DNA of 64,000 nt, taken from positions 85,708 to 149,707 of the forward strand of contig JAILZP010000003.1 in the NCBI GenBank assembly GCA_023512435.1, given 5' to 3'. Of this stretch, positions 54,101-61,612 are shown in pieces. The translations under genes were made by a program, and so were the position numbers. Source of the stretch: Peptococcaceae bacterium. Lineage in GTDB: Bacteria > Bacillota > Desulfotomaculia > Desulfotomaculales > Desulfocucumaceae. A model generated the notes under the pieces. That model was not told the origin of the DNA. It made no database searches and worked only from the letters and a program-made list of their open reading frames with translations. Numbering within the stretch: position 1 is the stretch's first letter; each line of letters begins with the position of its first letter.

Positions 54101-54512
54101 GGCCAGGATGCTGAAGTGCGGGACGCCGGAAGGGGCAGACCTGCCCTTCAAAGACGTGGACGAAGGCGCCTGGTACCGCCGGGCGGTGGCGGCGGCCCAT
54201 GCCGGAGGCCTGGTAAGCGGAGTCGCCCCGGACCGGTTCGAACCCGAAGGAAACATCACCCGGCAGGAAATGGCCGTCATCATAGCCAGAGTGCTGCTGA
54301 AAAAGGGATATAAAAACGGAAAATCCGAAGACCTGGCGGCCTTCCGGGACCGGACGGAGATGGCGTCCTGGGCGGAAGGACCGGCGGCCCTGGCGGTGCG
54401 GGAAGGCATCATATCCGGGGTGGGCGGCGGCAGGTTCGCCCCCAGGGACAGGGCCACCCGGGCCGAGGCCGCAGTGATGCTGCACAAGCTGTACGGCCTG
54501 ATGCTGCGGTAG
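51171..54512 (+). CDS. SLH-anchored protein with two DUF4430 domains
   Basis: 1113 aa, ATG with AGGAGG SD. Signal peptide ~1-29. An Ig-like region (~30-105), DUF4430-1 (~108-200; GEEGWQWLINNRGGMYLP), a beta domain (~205-300), DUF4430-2 (~305-440; ITSGWLVRVNNNLINQGVGVWPVKDGDRIEWYYGD), an Ig-like domain (~445-545), a helical region (~550-780), a beta segment (~785-930), and three SLH domains (~935-1110). The only recognised anchored protein in this second gene series; it may hold the soluble ones at the wall. Confidence 0.85.
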   Translation: MNCVRMKILPLLLALLLVMNILPFSAPAAEGITCNVEKEGTNVTIRGNTFPGSLVSLVVTRSIDGSRSYLDQTSTGQDGSYSFSFALDGGDYRATVSCNGLHRQCDIKIKTSDTKTVTVRVEGKTATRLPRTEVSILAGETTLFDAITSALDSTRVKYDVANGLIHAIAGEEGWQWLINNRGGMYLPTTTLFGGEEIVLVDDLVWNPTITRLTVSPAGVKAGETFTVTLEKLSGDYSAPATGQPVLFNGEARITDGSGRVTFTPGNKGIFSVTCEPVDPSLIRPVPVLVNVTGSGGTTAGSKPAGGDISVRMRIEGYRGTVMDGYVTFKPEDYKGGDGKYRFTGPDGVEYVNDRATVLLATVVAWNQNGIRDNRVTHNDNYVARMAGEEEFDFRGKHITSGWLVRVNNNLINQGVGVWPVKDGDRIEWYYGDVNSYFGTMEVSPTSLNAGDSIKVKVFGQSNGGMSMSNTGRKEPMEGAAVYVGTQEYTTGSNGEAEITMNNPGTYEIYAVKLDKDSSSGGHYFPLMSRTEKVIVTVSGKAVTEVPVPENPSDAAGVIKKVLETGSPAETLVAEAVKAAARSLANGLKKVKTAGDANKLFNDTAAVTALLGSAADRINSGDPALTFAGACAEIAGVLAGLAPQVSGGDGKKTLEEAAAQTIDSVAKVMAVIADRGKLQETAHNLLDSVAKTLAFLEREQARTLGERALNMARQAVRRMVRETLAGETEGDLLRAVISPDLAGELAGNAVRVVAELEQKLARMGIGEDLQKDRRAIIDVPPRGEKAVEITLSAGTLETVASSGTVLVVNTSAASFAITPDAFGPGARGRDLVLRAARVGAGDMSGTEIPPGSAVVDLEAMAGDQRIDSFSSPMEVGIPYPGTPQNPAAAAVFLLRGGGGLEPAGGVYDPATGMVKFLADRLGKYLARESVKQFSDLAGHPWAVEAVEVLAGKGIINGKGENYFDPGANITRAEFAVLAARMLKCGTPEGADLPFKDVDEGAWYRRAVAAAHAGGLVSGVAPDRFEPEGNITRQEMAVIIARVLLKKGYKNGKSEDLAAFRDRTEMASWAEGPAALAVREGIISGVGGGRFAPRDRATRAEAAVMLHKLYGLMLR

Positions 54513-54731
54513 GGAAAAGCCGGTCAGTCCGGGTTAAATGTCCGGACCCGGAATTCATCCGTTCCGGGGACGGCTGTAACCGCAATGCCCATGCCGGAAA
54601 CCGCAGGGGTAAAACCACGGCGGCCCTGGTGACGGAAATGTTGGAGAAAAGGCACTGCTGCCAAAAGGGAGTACCCGCCCGGGACGGCATTGCGCGATGA
54701 TAATTGCGCGGCAATATCATAATAAAATAAC

Positions 54732-54760
54732 TGGACAAACCAACCGAAACGGTGTTAAAA
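54732..54760 (+). promoter_or_regulatory. Promoter before cobalamin riboswitch 4
   Basis: TGGACA (54732-54737), 17-nt spacer, TTAAAA (54755-54760). No other element was seen between 54513 and here. Confidence 0.6.
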
Positions 54761-54778
54761 TGAAAATAACCGAATAGC

Positions 54779-54957
54779 CTGTCCAGGTTTCCCCGGCCTT
54801 TGCCGGGGATGAAAAGGGAACCGGGTGCAAATCCCGGACGGTCCGGCCACTGTGAGTGGGGAGCGTCCCCCGTTGATGCCACTGGGTCTGTAATGTCAAG
54901 GCCCGGGAAGGCGGGAGAGACGCCGGGATCCATGAGTCAGGAGACCTGCCTGGGCAG
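54779..54957 (+). ncRNA. Cobalamin riboswitch 4
   Basis: Core GGGAACCGGGTGCAAATCCC and GGTCCGGCCACTGTGA, 3' element GAGTCAGGAGACCTGCC. P1 pairs CTGTCCAGG-type sequence (from 54779) with CCTGGGCAG. Downstream genes encode DppB/DppC-type permeases. Confidence 0.93.
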
Positions 54958-55033
54958 AGAGTAGAGTGTCGCCTTCCGTGGAAAGGCCAGGTGCTTGCAG
55001 GGCAAAGTGTGCAAAGGTGTGCCGCCTTTGAAG

Positions 55034-55075
55034 GGCCCGGCTTTCGTGGAAGAGCCGGGCCTTTCCGATTTTTAA
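55034..55075 (+). terminator. Expression-platform terminator of cobalamin riboswitch 4
   Basis: GGCCCGGCT (55035-55043) / AGCCGGGCC (55053-55061), then TTTCCGATTTTT. The following ~230 bp show no gene; a perfect 8-bp hairpin GAAATGGC-CGAA-GCCATTTC is at 55253-55272. Confidence 0.75.
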
Positions 55076-55310
55076 ACCCAAACTCCATACTTCATTGCAT
55101 TGCCCGGCGGGCGGGCGGCCCGCCGGGAGACACTTTTAAAAGCACGGTGCCTGTCCCGGAGAGCCTCCGGGGCTTGTTCGCACTTATTCTGCATACTTTT
55201 TTCGGGGGGAGAAGGATTTTTATGCCGGGCAGAGAACAGTATATATACACATGAAATGGCCGAAGCCATTTCCTCTTGACGGCAAAAAAAGGCAATAACC
55301 CATAACGCGG

Positions 55311-55360
55311 CCATGAAGGCTATTCTTCCGCGACTGGAAGAATGTGCTTTCATGGTTTTT
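55311..55360 (+). terminator. Second hairpin/terminator before dppB
   Basis: CCATGAA (55311-55317) / TTCATGG (55349-55355) with inner ATTCTTCC / GGAAGAAT pairing and TTTTT following. A second possible stop point between riboswitch 4 and the permease genes, or the end of an unseen short transcript. Confidence 0.65.
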
Positions 55361-55473
55361 GTTATTTAAGCCTTTTTGCAATTTCATCCGGGCGTAAATT
55401 CAGGCACAGCCATGGAGGCCTGGCGTCCTGCCGCAGCGGGAGAGGGTTTTCATGGTTTTTTGTTCTGCGGGAA

Positions 55474-56427
55474 GTGACGGCCATCAAACGGTACCTGCTA
55501 AAACGGCTATTCTATCTTCTTCCGGTGATGCTGGGGGTTTCCGTCATTACCTTCGGGCTGGTCAACCTGGCCCCCGGAGACCCGGCCGAAATCATCCTGC
55601 GCACGGGCGGGGCCGATCCAAGCCGGGAGGCCGTTCTTGCCCTCCGGGAGGATCTGGGCCTGAACGACCCGGTCCATATACAGTACGGCCGGTGGCTGCG
55701 GGGCGTATTCCGTCTGGACTTGGGCAACTCCTTTTGCACCGGCAGGCCGGTGGCCGGGGAGATTCTGACCCGCCTTCCGGCCACCCTTGAGCTGACCGTG
55801 GCGGCATTGTGCTTCATGCTGTTTCTTTCCGTACCTGCGGGGATTCTCGCCGCCCTGTACCGCCACACCGCGGCCGACCACCTGAGCCGGATTTGCGCCC
55901 TGATCGGCGCCTCACTGCCCGGTTTCTGGCTGGGACTCGTGCTGATTTACTGTTTCTCCGTGAAATTGGGGCTGTTGCCGGTGATGGGCCGGGGGGGCTG
56001 GAGACACCTGGTGCTTCCGGCGGCGACCCTGGGTTTGGGGATGGCCGCCGTCTACGCCCGCCTGCTGCGGGCAAGCATGCTGGACGTCTTGAGCCGGGAT
56101 TACATCAAGGTGGCCAGGGCCAAGGGTTTAAAAGAAAAGTGGGTGATTGGGAGGCACGCCCTGAAAAATGCCCTGCTTCCGGTGGTGACCCTGCTCGGCA
56201 TGAGCTTCGGCCACCTGCTGGGCGGGGCGGTAATCGTGGAAACCATTTTCGCCTGGCCGGGGGTGGGGAAATTCGCGGTGGAGGCCATTTTCAACAGGGA
56301 CTACCCGGTGATTCAGGGCTATGCCCTCTTCATGTCGCTGGTGTTTGTGCTGGCCAATCTGCTGGTGGACATCTCCTATGTCTTTATTGACCCGCGCATC
56401 CGCCTGGGAAGGGGAAGACAGCCGTGA
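55474..56427 (+). CDS. ABC transporter permease, DppB/NikB type
   Basis: About 317 aa from GTG 55474; upstream residues of the longer open frame are not family-like. ~6 TM. Family motifs: LLKRLFYLLPVMLGVSVITFGLVNLAPGDP and the EAA-type loop DYIKVARAKGLKEKWVIGRHALKNALLPVVTLLG. This family moves peptides, nickel or related ligands. Placed after cobalamin riboswitch 4, a corrinoid- or cobalt-related cargo is inferred. No solute-binding protein or ATPase is visible before the breakpoint. Confidence 0.88.
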   Translation: MTAIKRYLLKRLFYLLPVMLGVSVITFGLVNLAPGDPAEIILRTGGADPSREAVLALREDLGLNDPVHIQYGRWLRGVFRLDLGNSFCTGRPVAGEILTRLPATLELTVAALCFMLFLSVPAGILAALYRHTAADHLSRICALIGASLPGFWLGLVLIYCFSVKLGLLPVMGRGGWRHLVLPAATLGLGMAAVYARLLRASMLDVLSRDYIKVARAKGLKEKWVIGRHALKNALLPVVTLLGMSFGHLLGGAVIVETIFAWPGVGKFAVEAIFNRDYPVIQGYALFMSLVFVLANLLVDISYVFIDPRIRLGRGRQP

Positions 56428-57172
56428 GCGACTGTTTGCAGCTCTTCAATCGGAAAAAAGTCTGCGATTGTCCGGACAGCGTATCAGAGACCGGCGAGGG
56501 CGTGATGGCTCCCGCCCTGAAAAGGCTGGCCAAAGACAAGCTGGCCCTGCTGGGTCTCGGCATCATCGCCGCCGCCGTCGCCGTGGGTGTATTCGCGCCG
56601 TACCTGGCCCCCAACGATCCGGAGAGGGTGGTGCTGGCCCAAAGGCTGGCCCCGTCCGGCGCGCAGTATCCCCTGGGCACGGACCACCTCGGCCGCTGCA
56701 TCCTATCCCGCCTGATCTGCGGGACCCGGGTTTCACTGTCTGCCGCGGCGCTTGTTTTGACCACCATCATGCTGATCAGCATTCCAATCGGCGCTGTTTC
56801 GGGCTACGTGGGGGGATGGCTGGACAACCTCATCATGAGGATCGTCGATATCCTTCTCGCTTTTCCAGGCCTGGTCCTGGCCCTGGTTATCGCCGGCCTG
56901 CTGGGGCCGGGACTGATCAATGTGATGATTGCCCTGGCCTCCGTATGGTGGGTGGGGTACGCCCGGGTTGTCAGGGGTATGGTCCTGTCGGTGAAGGAAA
57001 GGGAGTACGTGCTGGCGGCCAGGGCCTGCGGGACATCCGGCTTCGGCATCGTTGCCCGCCACATCCTGCCCAACGCGCTGTCCCCGGTGATTGTCCTGGC
57101 CACTCTGGATATGGGCAAGCTGATCATTGCCATTTCGGGGCTTTCCTTTCTGGGGCTGGGCGCCCAGCCGCC
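56424..57172 (+). CDS. ABC transporter permease, DppC/NikC type, 3' end missing
   Basis: About 249 family-like residues. GTG overlaps the dppB stop. Typical motifs: YPLGTDHLGRCILSRLICGTRVSL, EAA loop YVLAARACGTSGFGIVARHILPNAL and the terminal SGLSFLGLGAQPP. DppC proteins then continue with ~30-40 residues starting near P-E-W-G; here the frame instead turns into unrelated sequence at ~57173. The reading frame stays open by chance to 57446. The gene is therefore truncated at the junction. Confidence 0.85.
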
Positions 57173-57180
57173 ACGGAACT
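57165..57180. other. Junction of two unlike sequences
   Basis: Left of here DppC is normal; right of here a minus-strand oxidoreductase is normal. Both lose their 3' ends at the same place. Codon use and word composition change. A 16-bp perfect palindrome, GGCTGGGC-GCCCAGCC (57154-57169), ends at the joint. No transposase or integrase is visible. Confidence 0.75.
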
Positions 57181-59401
57181 CGGAGGCTCCGCCCGGACAG
57201 AAGGCGACGCAGTCCATGCACACCGTGCACTCGCTGGGGTGGCTGGAAAAGTCGCTGGGCTCGATGGCCCCCATGGGGCAGATCTGCGCGCAGAGGGTAC
57301 ACTCGCCGCAGTTCCAGTTGATGCACCGGCGCGCCTCGCTCACCGCCTGCTGCGGCGTCAGGGTCCGGCGCACCTCGGCAAAGCCTTTCACCCGCTCGGC
57401 AGCAGCAAGCAGCGCCGGAGCAGTCCGCTCCTTCTTGGCCGGCTGACGCGCCGACGGCAGCTCGCTGAACGGGATACGTCGCTTCTCAGGCTCTTGGACG
57501 ACCGTGGCCTCGCCGCGCAGGTAGCACTCGATGGCTGCAGCCACCTTGCGCGCCGCGCCGACCGCCTCGGTGACGGTGGCTGGGCCGCTGGCGGCATCGC
57601 CAGCTGCAAAAATGCCGGGAACGGTCGTCACGCCGGCAGCATCGGTCTTGATGGTGCCGTTGCTCAAGACCTCGACGCCGCTGCCCTCCAGCCAGGTCGT
57701 GTCGGTGTACTGCCCGATGGCGGGGATGACGGTATCGACCGGCACGGTGAACTCGGAGCCGGGGACCGGCACCGGCCGCCGACGCCCGGAGCTATCGGGC
57801 TCGCCCAGCTCGAGGCGGATGCACTCCATGCCCACGACCCGGCCGTTCTCGCCGATGATGCGCGTGGGGGTTGCCAGGTACTGGATCTTGACCCCTTCTT
57901 CCTCGGCCTCCTCGATCTCCTCAGCCCGGGCGGGCATCTCCTGCCGCGAGCGCCGGTAGAAGATGGTGACCTCGGAGCCGAGGCGCAGGGCGCAGCGGGC
58001 GGCGTCGATGGCCACATCGCCGCCACCGATGACGGCGACCCTCGAGCCGATGGTGGCCTTGCCGGTGAGGTTCACATCCCGTAAAAAGTCCACGCCGTGC
58101 ACCACGCCGGCAAGGTCCTCGCCGGGTACGTCCAGCTTGCGGCTCTTGTGGGCGCCGACCGCGATGAGCACGGTGTCGTAGGTCTTGCGCAGCTCGGCGA
58201 GCCGGGCGCCGTCAACCGCGACGCCGGTCTGGATCTCGACGCCCTGGCGGCGGATCTCGTTGATGTCCGCCTCGAGCACCTCACGCGGCAGGCGGTATCG
58301 GGGGATACCCGCCGCCAGCATGCCGCCTGGCACAGGAAGCTTCTCAAAGACCTGTACGGCATAGCCTGCGCGGCGCAGGTGGAAGGCGGCGGTCAGGCCG
58401 GCCGGACCCGCGCCGATGATGGCGACCTTCTTGTCCTTCGTGACCGGCACCGGGCGCAGCTTGCTGCCGCCGTGCTGGCGGACCCAGTCCCCGACAAAGC
58501 GCTCGACGGCGTTGATGCTCACCGCCTGGTCGCACTCGGCGCGATTACAGCCGGACTCGCAAGGGTGCGGGCAGACGTGCCCACAGACGGTAGTCAGCGG
58601 GTTCGTCTGGCGGATCAGGTCGGACGCCTGCCCGTACCGGCCTCGGGAGGCGAGGGCCAGAAAGCCGGTGACGTTCGTGCCGGCGGGGCAGTCCAGCCGA
58701 CAGGGCTGTACCCCCTCCTTGCGCACAGCGCGCTTGAGCCAGGCCCAGCGGGAGAGCAGTCCGATCGTTGCGCCGAGCGGGCACAGGTACCGGCACCAGA
58801 AGCGCCGCTCGATCAGGTTGAGCACGAGCATGACGATAAAGACCGCGGCGATAGCCCAGGAGATGGCGGCAGCCTTGGGGGCCGGCGCCGTCCCCGTGAT
58901 CGGCGGGATGAGGTACAGGCCCTTGAGCGCGGGCCCGATGACGGGCACCTTCGCCAGGGCCGGGTAGACCACGCCGGCGAGGCCGCGGATGATGGCCGTG
59001 ATCGGGTCGAGGTACATGAAGGCCAGGCTGCCCAGGACCGCCATGACCAGGATGGTGAACAGAATGTAGTACTTGGCCTGTCGCAGCTTGAGGGGCACGC
59101 CCCGTCGGCCCCGGGGGCCGTACAGGTCAAGGATGGTGCCGGCGGGGCAGATCCAGCCGCACCAGACCCTGCCCACCACCAGTGTCACAGCCACCGTCAG
59201 CAGAATGGGCAGAAGGGTGAGAATCAGGCTGCGCGACGCGAGCGTCGCGCCGACCCCCAACAGGGGGTTAAGGCGGGAGAGAATGTTCAGCGGAAGGGCG
59301 AACCCATTCCCGCCCCGGGCCCGGGCCAGCAGGTACCCAAAGAGGACCAGGGCCACAAGCTGCACGAGCTGGCGGAGGCGCCGCCACAGTGTACCACTCA
59401 C
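57173..59401 (-). CDS. Membrane polyferredoxin (NapH-like) fused to GltD-like FAD/NAD(P) oxidoreductase, 3' end missing
   Basis: About 743 aa visible. Start GTG 59401, 9 nt after GGAGGAGG. N-terminal TM region with NapH-type motifs CGWICPAG and CRYLCPLGATIGLLSR (~1-240), then a GltD-type Fe-S domain (CGHVCPHPCESGCNR), FAD motif IIGAGPAGLTAAFHL, NAD(P) motif VIGGGDVAIDAARCA, and a C-terminal ferredoxin domain (CGECTLCAQICP, CTVCMDCVAFCP). The reading frame past 57173 into the dppC region is chance. It likely passes electrons from NAD(P)H across or along the membrane to the reductive-dehalogenase-like enzyme next to it (inference). Confidence 0.85.
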
Positions 59402-59436
59402 GAGAACCAACCTCCTCCGATGCAATCAGCTACGTC

Positions 59437-60951
59437 CTACCTAATCCAATCCCGCTGGAGATGCTGCGCCCAGGGGCACGCTGCCACGCAGTTGGCGCAG
59501 TCGATTCCATTGGCGCGCCAGAAGAGATAGCACTGTTCAACGTTGACCGGCCATCGCAGGATGCCGGTGCGGTTGGAGATCGACGTCGGCTCGGCGGTGC
59601 GGTCGCCCCACTGGATCGCCTGCGCCGGGCAGGAGTGGGCGCACATGAGGCAGCGCTTGCAGTACTGCTGCAGGCCAAAGTCGATCGGCTTGTCGGGCAC
59701 AAGCGGCAGGTTGGTCAGCACCTTGCAGATGCGCTGCCGGGGCCCGAACTGCGGCGTGATGAGCAGGCCGTTCCGCCCCAGCTCTCCGAGCCCGGCATCG
59801 ATGGCTAACGGGATGTTCTGGGTCGTGTCGTTGCCCGAGGGCACCGCCGGATAGCCAAGCATCCGAATGTACTTGGCGAGCGATGCCGCGATCTCGGCCA
59901 TGCGCGAGTAGCCGAGCGTCGTCGCTGCGCTCCCCATAAAGCCCGGGGAGCCGTTCATGTGCTTCCAGTCCATCTCCACGGCGATGACGATGGCGTACTT
60001 GTAGGGTATCTCCAGCTTGCCGTAGGCCCCGGTCTCGCGTTCAAAGTAGTGCGAGTACACCCAACGCGGATCGATCTCGCAGATGCCGACGAGGGAGGCA
60101 CCGAAGAAGAACGCGGCCTCTTTGACCCGTGCCGTCATCTGCGCCGGGTCGTCTATGGGGATGCGGTTGGGGTTGACCGGGTCATCCCAGCTGTACAGGC
60201 CGTCTACGCCCATGAGGTGCCCCGAGAAGCCCGTGTACTTGGGGTGCAGGCTGCCGACCAGGTCATCGACAAAGATGGCGCCTGCCCGCAGCGCTGCGGC
60301 ATCGAACGGCTCGGGCTCCTTGCGGCGCAGGGGCGGCGTGACGGCCGCCAGCCTGGCCTTGTACTCCTCGTCCCAGACCGTGCGGGAAAAGACGATGTTC
60401 TTCTGATCAAAGCGCTCGACCGGCCCGACGATAAAGCGGGCGTAGGTTGGCTCGTCGACCCTGCGGATGGTGGGCATCCTGCGGGCGTGGTACTCGAGGG
60501 CGTGGTTGCGCAGGTCCTCGGCGCGGGAGAAGGTCTGGCCGCACGCTTCGCAGAACCAGCCACTGCTCCGCCAGGCAGGCAACGGCTCGGGCGTGGCCGT
60601 TGGCTGCGGCCGCGGCGTAGGCTCCCGTGTCGGCACGACGGCCTCAGGATGGGCGGCCCGGGCATGGGCTTCCAGCTCCTCCCGCGTGCGGAACCGGAGT
60701 CCGCAGTAGAGGCACTCGTAGTTATAATCGGGATCCCACGGGAGCGTTGCGGTTGGCGTGGACCCGGCGAGCGCAGCCTGCGCGGGCGTGCCGGGTGTGC
60801 TCGGGGTCGTCGGCGTCTGCCGGGCGCAGGCGGCTGCCGCCTGTGCGGTGCCCAGTGAGAGGCCGAGCGCAGCCGCACGGCGAACAAAGGCACGCCGCGT
60901 GAGCGTCCCACCTGCCAGCTGTGCCTGCAGGTCCTTCATCAGCCTGATCAT
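59437..60951 (-). CDS. Reductive-dehalogenase-like Tat-exported corrinoid/Fe-S enzyme with two C2H2 zinc-finger-like motifs
   Basis: 504 aa. Twin-arginine leader (LTRRAFVRRAAALGLSLG), possible lipobox-like AAAAC, Thr/Pro-rich linker. Two classic C2H2 patterns follow: ECLYC..(x12)H(x4)H at ~80-102 and FCEAC..(x12)H(x4)H at ~135-157, separated by a proline-rich spacer. The rest matches RdhA (AGLGELGRNGLLITPQFGPRQRICKVLT) and ends in two [4Fe-4S] motifs, CKRCLMCAHSCP and C-x10-CANCVAACP. RdhA enzymes bind a base-off corrinoid and reduce organohalides or related substrates. Neighbours supply membrane and electron-transfer functions. Zinc fingers are not a known part of RdhA. Confidence 0.85.
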   Translation of the reverse strand: MIRLMKDLQAQLAGGTLTRRAFVRRAAALGLSLGTAQAAAACARQTPTTPSTPGTPAQAALAGSTPTATLPWDPDYNYECLYCGLRFRTREELEAHARAAHPEAVVPTREPTPRPQPTATPEPLPAWRSSGWFCEACGQTFSRAEDLRNHALEYHARRMPTIRRVDEPTYARFIVGPVERFDQKNIVFSRTVWDEEYKARLAAVTPPLRRKEPEPFDAAALRAGAIFVDDLVGSLHPKYTGFSGHLMGVDGLYSWDDPVNPNRIPIDDPAQMTARVKEAAFFFGASLVGICEIDPRWVYSHYFERETGAYGKLEIPYKYAIVIAVEMDWKHMNGSPGFMGSAATTLGYSRMAEIAASLAKYIRMLGYPAVPSGNDTTQNIPLAIDAGLGELGRNGLLITPQFGPRQRICKVLTNLPLVPDKPIDFGLQQYCKRCLMCAHSCPAQAIQWGDRTAEPTSISNRTGILRWPVNVEQCYLFWRANGIDCANCVAACPWAQHLQRDWIR

Positions 60952-61043
60952 GTACAGTATCCTCCGTTTGCCGCTGTCGCCCGTGGCGGATGCAGGTCCG
61001 CGGGAGGGCGTCTGGGGGCAGGGTCGGGTGGCCGGATGGCCTG

Positions 61044-61601
61044 TCAGCTACCAGAGGGTGTGTCGGCCTGGTCTCGGCCTGCCCGGGGGCGCGGGGCCGG
61101 GATACGCACCCAGGGGTGTAGCAGACTGGCAAGCAGGGCCACGATGCCTCCCGCGCCGAGCAGATAGATGCCCCGGCCAAAGCTGGTGATCATCTCGACG
61201 ACCGCAATGTCGATCTGCCCGAAGGCGTGGCCCTCCAGAGGAACGCCGTATCCCCGGGCCACATGCCCGATGCGCCGCAGGAAGGCGTACAGCACACCGG
61301 CAATGAGAAGGGCCACGAGTGCCGGGATGATGCGCCCCAGTTTGCCTCGGAGCGGGCTGGCCAGCAGGCACAGGACGACGCAGGCAACAAGCACCGGTAC
61401 CATGATGGACATCTGGGCGGTACGGCGGTAACCGAGAAGCTCGGGGAGCTCGCCTGCGATGACGTACGGGTAGAGGATGGCACGGCCGCCACCGGACCCA
61501 CTGGCAAAGGCGAGCGTCCACCATGGATACTTGAAGGAGGCGGTAATCAGGCCGGCGGCGATGAGCGAGAGGATATTGAACCTAGAGAGTACGCCCCTCA
61601 T
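61044..61601 (-). CDS. Integral membrane protein beside the RdhA-like gene
   Basis: 185 aa from ATG 61601 (AAAGGAG 5 nt before); the longer open frame to 61796 lies in another gene. Four to five TM segments (~5-22, ~35-48, ~60-80, ~88-108, ~148-165). It might anchor the RdhA-like enzyme, like RdhB, but it is twice RdhB's size and shows no similarity I recognise. Confidence 0.7.
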   Translation of the reverse strand: MRGVLSRFNILSLIAAGLITASFKYPWWTLAFASGSGGGRAILYPYVIAGELPELLGYRRTAQMSIMVPVLVACVVLCLLASPLRGKLGRIIPALVALLIAGVLYAFLRRIGHVARGYGVPLEGHAFGQIDIAVVEMITSFGRGIYLLGAGGIVALLASLLHPWVRIPAPRPRAGRDQADTPSGS

Positions 61602-61612
61602 GTTGCTCCTTT

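Noticed and set aside
54991..55254. 87-codon frame after cobalamin riboswitch 4
   Set aside because: It starts before and crosses the riboswitch terminator, has no SD and no protein-like features.
56804..57172. Continuation of the minus-strand oxidoreductase frame into the dppC region
   Set aside because: Past the joint the translation no longer resembles the family and lies antisense to clear DppC motifs; the frame is open by chance.
57100..57250. Insertion sequence or integrase att site as cause of the joint
   Set aside because: No transposase, target duplication, tRNA or terminal inverted repeats were seen; only the 16-bp palindrome.
57173..57446. C-terminal tail of the dppC frame beyond the joint
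   Set aside because: It is not DppC-like and lies antisense to the ferredoxin domain of the oxidoreductase.
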